This document shows, piece after piece, positions 17,585 to 26,547 of a stretch of 64,000 bases of DNA. The stretch spans positions 1,550,001 through 1,614,000 of the forward strand of contig NZ_KB907786.1 of assembly GCF_000382205.1 (NCBI RefSeq), given 5' to 3'. Position numbers and translations under genes: made by a program. The stretch's first letter is position 1; every line of letters begins with the position of its first letter. Source of the stretch: Dyadobacter beijingensis DSM 21582 (GTDB taxonomy: Bacteria > Bacteroidota > Bacteroidia > Cytophagales > Spirosomataceae). The notes beneath the pieces were generated by a model, which was given only the letters and a program-made list of their open reading frames with translations, made no database searches and had not been told where the DNA came from.

Positions 17585-19045
17585 ATGAAAATGGATAAGG
17601 AAATCATAGAACACGGATTTAGTTTCAACAGACGGCGTTTCCTCTCGACGATGAGCCTCGGGATCGGCAGCGTGGCGCTGGGCTCGCTGCTCATGCCCGA
17701 TCTGTTGCGCGGAGGCGGATTGGAAGAGGAAGGTTTGGCGCCGGGTATCCCGCATTTCGCGCCCAAGGCCAAGCGGGTGATTTACCTGTTTCAAAACGGC
17801 GCGCCGTCGCAGCAGGAACTTTTCGATTATAAACCCAAGCTGCGCGAGATGTTCGGGCAGGAAATACCGCCTTCCGTACGCGGTACGCAGCGCCTGACGG
17901 GCATGACGGCCAACCAGGCCTCGTTCCCGCTCGTGGGTTCTTTTGTGGATTTCAAACAATATGGCCAGTCGCAGGCGTGGGTAAGCAACCTGATGCCCTA
18001 CACCTCCAAAATCGTGGACGACCTGTGCTTTGTGCGCTCGATGTACACGGAGGCGATCAACCATGACCCGGCACTGACATTCCTCCAAACCGGCTCGCAG
18101 CAGGGCAACCGCCCGAGTATGGGCTCCTGGCTGAGCTATGGGTTGGGTAATGAGAACAAAAACCTGCCGAACTTCACGGTTCTGCTGTCCCGCGGCGTCG
18201 GTAACGGGCAAGGGGTTTATTCCAAATTGTGGTCCAACGGCTTCCTCGATTCCGTGCATCAGGGCGTGCAGTTCAGCAAGGGCGAGGACCCGGTGCTGTA
18301 CCTCCGCGACCCGGAAGGCATGGACCGGAAAGAACGCCGCGATATGCTCGACAAGCTTTCCGAGCTGAATGATCTGTCGTACCAGGAATTCGGCGACCCC
18401 GAGATTGCGACGAAGATCAAGCAATACGAAATGGCCTACCGCATGCAGACCGCCGTGCCGGAGGTAATGGATCTGTCGAAAGAATCGGATGACATTATCA
18501 AGCTGTACGGTCCCGAATGCCTCGTGCCGGGTACGTACGCGGCCAACTGCCTGCTCGCGCGCAAGCTCTCCGAAAACGGCGTGCGGTTTGTACAATTATA
18601 CCACCAGGGTTGGGACCAGCATGGTAACCTGCCGTACGAAATCACGAAGCAGGCCATGGACGTCGACCAGGCGTCCGCAGCATTGGTTACCGACCTGAAA
18701 CAGCGCGGGCTGCTCGACGAAACACTGGTGATCTGGGGCGGTGAATTCGGCCGTACCAGCTACACCCAGGGCAAGCTGACGCCCGAAAATTACGGCCGCG
18801 ACCATCATCCGCGCTGCTTCACGATCTGGATGGCCGGCGGCGGTATCAAGCCCGGCATGGTGTATGGCGAAACTGACGAGCTCGGTTACAACATTGCAAA
18901 AGACCCCGTGCATGTCCACGATTTCCAGGCGACAATCCTGCATCAACTCGGATTGAACCACGAGAAGTTGATATTCAAGCACCTGGGTCGTCGGTACCGG
19001 CTTACCGACGTGTCCGGCAAAGTCGTGCGAGACATTATCGCCTGA
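17585..19045 (+). CDS. DUF1501 protein with twin-arginine-type signal
   Basis: A 486-residue product. 'FNRRRFLSTMSLGIG' (14-28) fits the Tat consensus with Asn for the usual Ser, so it is probably exported folded. DUF1501 is related to sulfatases: 'VIYLFQNGAPSQQELFDYKP' near the start, 'RFVQLYHQGWDQHGN', 'LVIWGGEFGRTSYTQG' and 'GRDHHPRCFTIWMAGGGIK' near the end match this group. The conserved His/Asp residues suggest a metal centre, but no formylglycine sulfatase motif (CxPxR) is seen. It sits 21 bases after the PSD1 gene and 45 before the membrane cytochrome. Confidence 0.89.
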   Translation: MKMDKEIIEHGFSFNRRRFLSTMSLGIGSVALGSLLMPDLLRGGGLEEEGLAPGIPHFAPKAKRVIYLFQNGAPSQQELFDYKPKLREMFGQEIPPSVRGTQRLTGMTANQASFPLVGSFVDFKQYGQSQAWVSNLMPYTSKIVDDLCFVRSMYTEAINHDPALTFLQTGSQQGNRPSMGSWLSYGLGNENKNLPNFTVLLSRGVGNGQGVYSKLWSNGFLDSVHQGVQFSKGEDPVLYLRDPEGMDRKERRDMLDKLSELNDLSYQEFGDPEIATKIKQYEMAYRMQTAVPEVMDLSKESDDIIKLYGPECLVPGTYAANCLLARKLSENGVRFVQLYHQGWDQHGNLPYEITKQAMDVDQASAALVTDLKQRGLLDETLVIWGGEFGRTSYTQGKLTPENYGRDHHPRCFTIWMAGGGIKPGMVYGETDELGYNIAKDPVHVHDFQATILHQLGLNHEKLIFKHLGRRYRLTDVSGKVVRDIIA

Positions 19046-19090
19046 TCCTTATTAGTGTTTTTTGTAGGTCAATTTTTGGTGAAATTTTAA

Positions 19091-21262
19091 ATGCATTTGA
19101 AACTCAGGGTTTTCGCAGAGCAGGTACTAGTCGCTGCCAATATCTTCGTACTGTTTTTACTGCTCTTCGAAAGCAAACTGGTGATCCCGGCCTGGCTGCA
19201 AACCATCGGCCGCATGCACCCGCTCATCCTGCACTTCCCGATCGTGATCCTGCTGCTGGCGATGCTGCTGGAATTCTTCCGTTTCAGGCCGGAATATGCC
19301 GGTAATGCATTCTACCGCAATTTTCTGCAAGGCCTGCTGCTCATAGGTGCGCTTTTCGCGGCAGTGACGGTGATAATGGGGCTCTTTTTGTCCCGTGAGG
19401 AAGGTTACGCGGGCGACACGCTTACCTGGCACAAATGGACGGGCGCGGGGATTTTCTTCCTGGCTTCCATGATTTACTGGGTTCGAAATGCCAAATGGTA
19501 CAAGGCCGTGGCGGCACGTGGCGGCGCATTCATTACCGTTGTAGCACTGGTGATGACCGGCCATTACGGCGCAGCGCTCACGCATGGGAGCGATTTCATT
19601 TGGGAGCCCATTTCAAAAAAGACCGTGGCGGAGGTGCCGCTGGACGAGGCCGTCGTGTATACCAATGTAATACGCCCCATTCTCGAACAAAAATGCACCA
19701 GCTGCCACAACCCCGACAAACTGAAAGGCGAACTGATCCTCACCGACCCGCAGTCGATCATGAAAGGCGGCAAATCCGGCAAGCTGCTCATTCCCGGCAA
19801 CCCGCAAATGAGCCTGCTGTTGCAGCGCGTCCATTTGCCGATGGAGGAGAAGAAACACATGCCGCCGTCGGGGAAGGCGCAGCTTACCTTGCAGGAGATC
19901 GCGCTGCTTACATTATGGGTTAAACAGAAAGCCGATTTTGACAAAAAACTGACCGAACTACCCGCCTCGGATTCGCTGAGAATGCTGGCAACGGCTTATC
20001 TGCAACCGCAGGCGCAGGAAGAGGAATACGATTTCGCGGCAGCCGACGAGGACAAAGTCAAAGAACTCAATACCGACTACCGCACAATTCTCCCGCTCGC
20101 CCGCGAATCGCCGGCGCTAGCCGTTAACATTTATAATGCTGCCGCTTACAATGTGAAGCAGATCGACGAGCTGGGCGACATCCGCAAGCAGGTTGTCTCA
20201 TTGAATTTAAATAAACTGCCTGTTAAAGACGCCGACCTGAAAAGCATTACCCAATTTGAAAACCTGCGAAAACTCGATCTCAACTTCACGGAAGTGACCG
20301 CTGCGGGATTGAAGGAACTGGGCAGCCTGAAACATTTACAGAATCTTACATTGTCAGGCACCAGGCTAAATTTGAACGATCTGAAAGGCTTGCTGCCGCA
20401 ATTAAAAAGCGTCAAAACGGTGGCGGTGTGGGATACAAAGCTCTCTGCCGCGGACGTGCAGCATTTGCAGCAAGCCAACAAAGGCATGACCATCATCGGC
20501 GGTTTCAAAGACGATGGCAAGAACCCGTTGAAACTCAATCCGCCACAGATGAAAAATGCGTCGCCTATTTTCGCGCAGACGCTTACGCTCGACATTCAGC
20601 ACCCGATCAAAGGCGTGGACGTACGCTACACGCTCGACGGCTCCGAGCCCGACAGCATAACATCGCCTTTGCTGGACCACAAAACGGTGATCAGGCAAAA
20701 TACGACGGTACGCGCCAAGGCCTACAAAAAAGGGTGGTACGGCAGCGATATGGTCACTTTCGATTATTTCAAAAGCGCCTATAAGCCTGATAGCGGCACT
20801 TTGCTCGCGCCGCTCAACCGCGTGCACCAGGCCGAGGGCGTGAAGACATTTTTTGATCATAAGTTGGGTGTTATCGGAGCTAACAATCCCGCCTGGGCCA
20901 ACAACTGGGCGGGGGTTAGGAACAACGACATGGCATTCGAATCGGAATTCAAAACGCCGGTCATGCTGTCGTCGCTCGGCGTGCGCTATATGGTGGAGGA
21001 AGATACAGGTATTTTCCCGCCCGAACTCGTCGAGATCTGGGGTGGTACCACGCGCGACAACATGAAGTTGCTCGCGAAATTCAAGGCACCGATGCCTGTC
21101 AAAGGCGAGCGGGCCTCGCTGCGGAGCGTGGAGGGGAGTTTCAAGCCGCAGCAGGTTTCTTTTATCAAAATCGTAGCCAGGCCGCTCAGCAAAATCCCCG
21201 AATGGCATCGGAGCAAAGGCAACCGCGCATTGCTGCTCGTGGACGAGATGTTTTTGAACTAA
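19091..21262 (+). CDS. Membrane c-type cytochrome with LRR and chitobiase-C-like domains
   Basis: A 723-residue multidomain protein. Residues 1-165 hold about four membrane helices of DUF2231 type ('RMHPLILHFPIVILLLAMLL'). A cytochrome c domain follows with CTSCH at 202-206 and 'HMPPSGKAQLTLQEI'. Leucine-rich repeat-like segments occupy about 360-460 ('LRKLDLNFTEVTAAGLKEL'). Near 500-560 is a chitobiase C-terminal-like domain ('YTLDGSEPDS'), then a galactose-binding-like tail. The set suggests a membrane anchor and electron carrier for the two exported partners upstream. Substrate unknown. The stop overlaps the convergent epimerase gene. Confidence 0.85.
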   Translation: MHLKLRVFAEQVLVAANIFVLFLLLFESKLVIPAWLQTIGRMHPLILHFPIVILLLAMLLEFFRFRPEYAGNAFYRNFLQGLLLIGALFAAVTVIMGLFLSREEGYAGDTLTWHKWTGAGIFFLASMIYWVRNAKWYKAVAARGGAFITVVALVMTGHYGAALTHGSDFIWEPISKKTVAEVPLDEAVVYTNVIRPILEQKCTSCHNPDKLKGELILTDPQSIMKGGKSGKLLIPGNPQMSLLLQRVHLPMEEKKHMPPSGKAQLTLQEIALLTLWVKQKADFDKKLTELPASDSLRMLATAYLQPQAQEEEYDFAAADEDKVKELNTDYRTILPLARESPALAVNIYNAAAYNVKQIDELGDIRKQVVSLNLNKLPVKDADLKSITQFENLRKLDLNFTEVTAAGLKELGSLKHLQNLTLSGTRLNLNDLKGLLPQLKSVKTVAVWDTKLSAADVQHLQQANKGMTIIGGFKDDGKNPLKLNPPQMKNASPIFAQTLTLDIQHPIKGVDVRYTLDGSEPDSITSPLLDHKTVIRQNTTVRAKAYKKGWYGSDMVTFDYFKSAYKPDSGTLLAPLNRVHQAEGVKTFFDHKLGVIGANNPAWANNWAGVRNNDMAFESEFKTPVMLSSLGVRYMVEEDTGIFPPELVEIWGGTTRDNMKLLAKFKAPMPVKGERASLRSVEGSFKPQQVSFIKIVARPLSKIPEWHRSKGNRALLLVDEMFLN

Positions 21263-22437
21263 ACTTTCGAAACCCTGCGCCACATTTCCGCGCAGGCGCG
21301 GGCATTATGGTAGGGGCATTTCCAGAAGTTGATCTTGTCGCCCTTCACCGGCGTGCCGTCTTCCTTGACGGTGCCGAACCATTCGCCCCGCTCATGGTCG
21401 ATGAACTCGTTGACGATATAATCCCAGCTTTTTTCGGCCTTCGTTTTGAATTGGGAATCTTTGGTAAGCTGGTAAGCATTATAGAATCCGACGAGCTGCT
21501 CGGCCGCTACCCACCAGCTGCGGTCGGTTTGGGTGTGTTTGGTTTCCGGGTCGTATTCGTAGTTTAATGCGCCGTCGGCACTGAGTCCTTTCGATGCCGC
21601 GGTAGCCATCGCGATGGATTTCTTCTTCATGCGGGCTATCAGCTTCTCGTCGTGCAGTATTTCCGCCGTTTCAAACAGCAGCCACGACGCCTCGATATCG
21701 TGCCCGAATGATACGATATTGTCCTTCGCCTTCCATTGCTCGTCGAAAAAGAGCTGCATGGTTTCGGTTTTGGGGTTCACGATGTGGGTGATGATGGCGT
21801 CGAGCATGCCGGCGGTCTGCTTTTTGAGTTTCGCGTCGGGCCAGACGCTGTACAGGTTGGTGTAGGCTTCCACCAGATGCAAATGCGTGTTCATGCTCTT
21901 GATCCACGGACTTTTGCTCAGGATATAGTCGTCCGTAGCCGACCAATCCCTGGCAAATGCTTCCCGGTAACCGCCGTTTTGGGGATCGAAAGCGTGTTTT
22001 TCGATGATTTCAAAAAGAGATTTCGCTTTTTCCAGTGCAGGTTTAAAGTGCGTCACGCGGTAATATTCCGCCAGCCCGTACATCGCGAATGCATTGCCGT
22101 AAATTTGCTTTTTCGTTTCCAGCGGCGAGCCGTCCGCATTCACAGACCAATATACGCCGCCATATTCTGGATCAAAGAAATGTTTCACCAGCTGCTGGTA
22201 AGCGCGATCGGCGAGGGTTAAATATTTGGCCTCTTTCAGCAACCGGTGCGCCAGCGAGAATGTCCACAAAATCCGCCCGGTCAGCACCACCGACCGCGCC
22301 GAATCCTTCACCGGCTCATTCTCGTAATTCACCCGCCCGTAGAACCCGCCTTTCTCCGGGTCCGGCCCATATTTTTCCCAATAATCGAGTATCGCAACAA
22401 ACTCTTTCCTAAATGCGTCAGGCGTAAAAGCAGCCAT
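21259..22437 (-). CDS. AGE family sugar 2-epimerase, probably cellobiose 2-epimerase
   Basis: A 392-residue (alpha/alpha)6-barrel protein. 'GGFYGRVNYENEPV' near the start, 'NTHLHLVEAYTNLY', 'GHDIEASWLLFETAEI' and 'FWKCPYHNARACAEMWRR' carry the conserved His and Arg residues of the N-acylglucosamine 2-epimerase superfamily. The last motif is typical of cellobiose 2-epimerases, which epimerise the reducing-end glucose of beta-1,4-disaccharides; N-acetylglucosamine 2-epimerase remains possible. The frame is open 33 codons further upstream, but family homology starts at the Met at 22437. No signal peptide, so cytoplasmic. Confidence 0.87.
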   Translation of the reverse strand: MAAFTPDAFRKEFVAILDYWEKYGPDPEKGGFYGRVNYENEPVKDSARSVVLTGRILWTFSLAHRLLKEAKYLTLADRAYQQLVKHFFDPEYGGVYWSVNADGSPLETKKQIYGNAFAMYGLAEYYRVTHFKPALEKAKSLFEIIEKHAFDPQNGGYREAFARDWSATDDYILSKSPWIKSMNTHLHLVEAYTNLYSVWPDAKLKKQTAGMLDAIITHIVNPKTETMQLFFDEQWKAKDNIVSFGHDIEASWLLFETAEILHDEKLIARMKKKSIAMATAASKGLSADGALNYEYDPETKHTQTDRSWWVAAEQLVGFYNAYQLTKDSQFKTKAEKSWDYIVNEFIDHERGEWFGTVKEDGTPVKGDKINFWKCPYHNARACAEMWRRVSKV

Positions 22438-22504
22438 ATTTCCGGGTTGATTTTTTAGGAAAAAGCAGGCTGGGGGTAGTTCATACTGTTTGCTGGATTT
22501 TCTG

Positions 22505-22936
22505 CTACCATGCGGTACGTAGCTGTTCTTTTTCAAGCAATGATCCGAGCAGGCGGTCGGATGTTACAAACAGGTCCGCTTCGTCTTTAATGCGAGCGCT
22601 GTCGCAAGCTGAATGCTGTCGAGCGAGCGCAGGCCATCCGTGCCATATTGGTTCAAAAGCATACAAGCCGTTCCGATAATATGGTCGTCTATGGGCGTAC
22701 ATGCAAATTGCGAAGCGTCCTCGTCAAAAAAGCCGGATGGTTTGCCCGACAATTTCCCTGGTCAGTTCTCCGGTCCGCTGTTTTTTCCATAATGCGGACA
22801 GTAGCTCTACCCGCGCGAGCTCGGAAAGGAAAATCGATGAAACCGGATTTTCAATAATGAGCTGTTTGAAGAACTCGCTATCCTGCTCCTCGTGATATAG
22901 TTTAATCAGCGAAGAAGTATCGAGAAAAATACGCAT
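22505..22936 (-). pseudogene. PIN-domain (VapC-like) toxin gene broken by two compensating frameshifts
   Basis: Three reading segments join into one PIN domain. Segment 1 (22936 to about 22730) gives 'MRIFLDTSSLIKLYHEEQD' and 'SELARVELLSALWKK', then ends at TGA. Segment 2 (another frame, to about 22590) gives 'LDSIQLATALALK'. Segment 3 (the first frame again) gives 'DEADLFVTSDRLLGSLLE'. The first shift falls in a run of six T on the coding strand (five would restore 'RLFDED'). The second falls at TTAAAG, where one more A restores 'KDEADLF'. PIN toxins cleave RNA using four acidic residues, which are split here. Either true decay or homopolymer errors. It starts directly after the antitoxin stop. 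Confidence 0.8.
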
Positions 22937-23170
22937 TCAGGAATGGCGTCTTTCCGAGATAACTTCTTCTGCCAACGAGCTTTTTAGTTCTTTCAGCAAC
23001 TGTCGGCTACGGTCGAAAGAAAAATCACTCCATCTGAGCGACTTCGCGTCGGATTTCACAGGCCCATCTATTTCGGGAAAAGTGATGATTACCTTTACCG
23101 GCAAATCAATAACAGGTGCCGAATCAAGTTCAATCCTGCCGTTTTGATAAGTTCCTTCAATTCTCAGCAT
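22937..23170 (-). CDS. Antitoxin-like small protein paired with the PIN toxin
   Basis: A 77-residue product beginning MLRIEGTYQNGRIELD, which resembles AF2212/DUF2281-type antitoxins that have a short N-terminal beta element followed by a helical toxin-binding tail. The middle 'VKVIITFPEIDG' and the C-terminal helical 'DRSRQLLKELKSSLAEE' fit this layout. A Met 24 bases upstream lies before the predicted transcription start and is not preferred. TGA of this gene abuts ATG of the toxin, the usual arrangement for translationally coupled pairs. Confidence 0.72.
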   Translation of the reverse strand: MLRIEGTYQNGRIELDSAPVIDLPVKVIITFPEIDGPVKSDAKSLRWSDFSFDRSRQLLKELKSSLAEEVISERRHS

Positions 23171-23196
23171 AGCGGTATACAGCGTTGGTTGCATAC

Positions 23197-23228
23197 CAAA
23201 GTTACTATTTTTCAGCTATTTGAATCAA
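23197..23228 (-). promoter_or_regulatory. Predicted promoter of the antitoxin-toxin pair
   Basis: On the minus strand TTG (23228-23226), 21 bases, then TAACTTTG (23204-23197). It overlaps the end of the GH2 gene and fits a start at 23170. Confidence 0.5.
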
Positions 23229-25841
23229 CTGCTCCTCCGCATTCCACCCCTCTACCGACACCACCGGCACCAGGCCGCTCTGCGGCGTGTATTCCATTAC
23301 CACGGTCTTGCTCTCGCCGGGTAAAACGGAAATGTAATTGTCGTCGTAAAACACCGGCAGGATGCGCTGCTTCGTGTTTGGGTCTACCAACGCAAGGCGG
23401 TTGAAGAATGCCAGCGGGGCATTGGCGGGGTTTTTCAGGGTTACTTCTACCTTGCCTTTGGCAATGGTCCGGGCCGTTGCCGTGGCCTGAGATTTGGGCA
23501 TGGCTTGCAGGCCGCTGTGGTTGCCCGTAGCATCAGGGAGCCAGTAGAGGTTATCGCTAACCGGTTTTTTGTCCAGGTTCAGCAGTCGGAGGGAAAGGAA
23601 CATGCCTTCTTTTTTAGCCATTTCCCTGATTTCCCGGTTAATATCGATGATCTTGCGGGTTGTGGACGGGCCGATTTCTACGAAAACCTGCGTCAGTTGC
23701 TTCACATTACCCTTCATATCGATGGCGTCAATGACGAGCATGAGGTCGTATTGATGTTTGAAAGTATTGTTCACAATCGCGACGGCGGTATCGGCCGGGT
23801 TGTACATCACGTGCAGCGGCTCGCTGCCGGAATGCAAGCCATAGAGGCAGGCGTTCGGATCGAGGTAGTAGTCGTACATCTGGCCGCGGAGCGCCGTCCA
23901 CGGGTTTTGCGTCTTCCATATGATCACGCCCGTGTACCAATCCCACATATGCGCACTGAAACCTTCCATCAATGCGCGGTATTGGTCGTAGTTGACGAGC
24001 TGGGCCTTTTTGCCGAAGTCGCGCATGTCGGTAGCTTTGCCGTAGGGCTCGATGTGGTGGTCGTAGCCGATGTATTTATGGTATTGCCATACCGAATCCA
24101 CTTTCTCGCGGCGGGTTTCGGCCGAGTAGGCGGGGGCAATGCGGTTGGCTTCCGGTAAAAACCTTTCCAGGGAATGGTGGTCGCCGACGCCCACGGAGCC
24201 GATCTCGGAATTGAATGGCCACGTGCGGTAGTTCCAGAAACGGGTGAGCGGCTGGATGCCGTAAGGGCCGTCGCCATTGCCGCCCAGCGCGTTGAACGAC
24301 ATATCGTCGGAGTTGGAATAGTCTACAAACCAGCGGGTGCCGTCGAGCGCGGGCAGGATGGAGTCGCGCAGGGGCGTCATGATGTCCACAGGCAAAGTAA
24401 TCTCGTTCCCGCCGCACCAGATGGCGAGGGATGGGTAATTGCGGATCATTTTGATCTGATCCGCCGCCGATTCCAGGAACAGGTTATGGTCGTCGGGATA
24501 TTTCCGGCGCGTCCATTGGTCGTCGGCTTTCATCGGGTCTACCCAGCGGCCGTTGCAGTCGCCGGAGCCCCAGAAATCCTGCATAACGAGAATCCCGTAA
24601 CGGTCGCAGGCTTCGTAAAACTCCGGCCGTTCGGTCAATGCGCCGCCCCAGATGCGGAGCAGGTTCAGGTTCATATCGCGGTGGAACCGCACTTCGGCAT
24701 TGTAGCGTTCGTCGGAGAAGCGGAGCATGGCATCGGAAATGATCCAGTTGCCGCCTTTGATGAATACGCGCTGGCCATTCACGGAGATTTGCTTGCTGCG
24801 GGTCGTCGTGTTCCAGTCGGCCTGGATTTCGCGTACGCCCACTTGAATGTCTTCTGTGTCGGACACTTTTCCGGCTTGCGTGAACTGCATTTTCAGATCA
24901 TACAAATCCTGCGCGCCATAGCCGTTCGGCCACCAGAGTTTCGGGTTTTTGAGTGAGAGATCGGGGAGCTTTACCTCCAAGGTGGAATGCGGCTGCACGG
25001 TAACTTCTTTGGACACCCTGTTCCCATCCAAACTATATTGCAGAATGCCTTTTTGCGGCACATTACCGGGGTTTTCCAGCTCCGCGGTGACGCGAATGGT
25101 CGCGGGCTGCTGCGTTGCGCCCGGCGTACGCTTACCTGGCACGAGCGTGACCACGTGCGGGTTTTTGATATTGATTTTTCCTGTTTTTTCAATCGTTACC
25201 TTGTCCCAAATGCCCGTATTGCGGTCGCGGATGGGCTGGATCCAGTCCCAACCAGCCACATACTGGTGTGATACGTTTCGTGCGATGGTCCCGTCGCCGC
25301 CCTGGCCGCCGTTCGGGTTGCCCACCACATCGGGCGGGTAAACGATCACGGCGAGGCGGTTTTTGCCCGTCTTGCTCAGGTGAGCAGTAATGTTATAAGT
25401 CTGGCGCAGGAACATGCCCGAATGCAGTTTCGCATTCAGTTTTTTACCGTTGAGAAACACATCGCAGCTGTAATTGACGCCCCGCAAATGCAGCCACACT
25501 TCCTGCCCGGCATCCGCCTTTTCTTCAAAATCCCTGACAAACCAATAGGTGTAGTATTCTTTTCCGGTGTTGAAAATATCCGGTATATGCTTGTTGTTCA
25601 TCCCGAGAAACGGGTCCGGCACCTGCTTGTTAGCCAGCATCGTCGTGAGCACCGTACCAGGCACCACGGCCGGCAGCCAGCTTTTCAGGGCGAAGCCGGG
25701 CGATGAAATAGTCGTACCGGGTTCCTTCATTTTGGAAACGGGAATGCATTGCCAGCTGTCGCGGAGCTCGTAGCGCTGGGCGTCGGCGGCCGTTGCCCAC
25801 AGGCAGGTCACAAAGAAGAGGAGGGTTCGCAGGTTAGTCAT
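23205..25841 (-). CDS. Glycoside hydrolase family 2 (beta-mannosidase/exo-glucosaminidase-like), secreted
   Basis: An 878-residue product with a signal peptide (cleaved after ATAADAQ). Domains: GH2 sugar-binding (about 55-215, 'WLHLRGVNYSCDVFLNGKK'), immunoglobulin-like (225-335), TIM barrel (345-640), then C-terminal beta domains. In the barrel, 'LAIWCGGNE' gives acid/base E480 and 'FNSEIGSVG' gives the likely nucleophile E546. The overall layout resembles exo-beta-D-glucosaminidases and mannosylglycoprotein endo-beta-mannosidases; the exact substrate is not decided by these motifs. It probably acts in the periplasm. A strong Bacteroidota promoter lies upstream. Confidence 0.9.
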   Translation of the reverse strand: MTNLRTLLFFVTCLWATAADAQRYELRDSWQCIPVSKMKEPGTTISSPGFALKSWLPAVVPGTVLTTMLANKQVPDPFLGMNNKHIPDIFNTGKEYYTYWFVRDFEEKADAGQEVWLHLRGVNYSCDVFLNGKKLNAKLHSGMFLRQTYNITAHLSKTGKNRLAVIVYPPDVVGNPNGGQGGDGTIARNVSHQYVAGWDWIQPIRDRNTGIWDKVTIEKTGKINIKNPHVVTLVPGKRTPGATQQPATIRVTAELENPGNVPQKGILQYSLDGNRVSKEVTVQPHSTLEVKLPDLSLKNPKLWWPNGYGAQDLYDLKMQFTQAGKVSDTEDIQVGVREIQADWNTTTRSKQISVNGQRVFIKGGNWIISDAMLRFSDERYNAEVRFHRDMNLNLLRIWGGALTERPEFYEACDRYGILVMQDFWGSGDCNGRWVDPMKADDQWTRRKYPDDHNLFLESAADQIKMIRNYPSLAIWCGGNEITLPVDIMTPLRDSILPALDGTRWFVDYSNSDDMSFNALGGNGDGPYGIQPLTRFWNYRTWPFNSEIGSVGVGDHHSLERFLPEANRIAPAYSAETRREKVDSVWQYHKYIGYDHHIEPYGKATDMRDFGKKAQLVNYDQYRALMEGFSAHMWDWYTGVIIWKTQNPWTALRGQMYDYYLDPNACLYGLHSGSEPLHVMYNPADTAVAIVNNTFKHQYDLMLVIDAIDMKGNVKQLTQVFVEIGPSTTRKIIDINREIREMAKKEGMFLSLRLLNLDKKPVSDNLYWLPDATGNHSGLQAMPKSQATATARTIAKGKVEVTLKNPANAPLAFFNRLALVDPNTKQRILPVFYDDNYISVLPGESKTVVMEYTPQSGLVPVVSVEGWNAEEQLIQIAEK

Positions 25842-25874
25842 AAGAAACAGAATTTGTCGTTATCGGCGATCGGA

Positions 25875-25906
25875 CAAATATATCTGATCCGAATGCCTAT
25901 AAACAA
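25875..25906 (-). promoter_or_regulatory. Predicted promoter of the GH2 gene
   Basis: Minus strand TTG (25906-25904), 21 bases, then a perfect TATATTTG (25882-25875). Transcription would start near 25869, leaving a leader of about 28 bases. Confidence 0.55.
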
Positions 25907-25994
25907 GAAAGGATATTGCATTAATTAAAATATTGACGAACATTCCTTTTATTATTAAATTTTTATAAAAAATACCTCAGGCTAGTTAGAATCG

Positions 25995-26035
25995 CACAAA
26001 AAAGCCTGACACTCAGTGCATCAGGCTTTTTTGTG
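25995..26035. terminator. Bidirectional intrinsic terminator
   Basis: A 15-bp stem, 25995-26009 with 26021-26035 (CACAAAAAAGCCTGA / TCAGGCTTTTTTGTG), with an 11-base loop. A and T runs within the stem allow termination on both strands. On the minus strand it ends the acidic protein gene. Confidence 0.8.
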
Positions 26036-26049
26036 GGCATTTCTCTTTG

Positions 26050-26376
26050 CTAGTCGCCCTGGTTTTCCTCCTGGCTTTCGTGGTTATCTCCGCCCAGGCT
26101 GTAATAATTGTTCTCTTCGTCTTCGCGGCCGATCTCCTCATCTTCATCGTCATATTCCGAGCCCGGCACATCCAGGTCGTCGCCGGTAACGTCGTCTTCG
26201 AAGGATTTTTCGTTCCAGTCGTCCGAGTCGATATCCAGCTTGCGTTTGACCCGCGAAATATCCTCGGGATCTATATCCGGGTCGATGAGCCCCTGGCGGT
26301 AAATATCTTCTTCTGCGGGATAATTTCCGGGGAGGTCATCGTCATATACTTCGTCGTCATCATCGTATGGGCCCAT
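26050..26376 (-). CDS. Small highly acidic protein of unknown function
   Basis: A 108-residue product (ATG 26376; a Met three codons earlier is possible). It is very rich in Asp and Glu, with short runs such as 'DDDDEVYDDD' and 'SEYDDEDEEIGREDEEN', and has few hydrophobic residues, so much of it is probably disordered. 'NNYYSLGGDNHE' near the end looks like a conserved motif of small Bacteroidota proteins of unknown role. No signal peptide. It is a single gene, closed by a terminator, divergent from the PQQ-type dehydrogenase. No function can be assigned. Confidence 0.7.
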   Translation of the reverse strand: MGPYDDDDEVYDDDLPGNYPAEEDIYRQGLIDPDIDPEDISRVKRKLDIDSDDWNEKSFEDDVTGDDLDVPGSEYDDEDEEIGREDEENNYYSLGGDNHESQEENQGD

Positions 26377-26547
26377 AATCGTCAATGGTTAAGTGTACTA
26401 AAAGTCAGGTGATGTTTCCTGTTTTCCGGTTCAGGTTAAAAAAGCATTCCCAAACCGGATTGCAGGGAAACCAGCCGCAACGCGGTAAAAAATCGCGCCG
26501 CCGTGCTTTTGTCTAAAATAAATGTTTTCACCCAATTTTACGATTGC

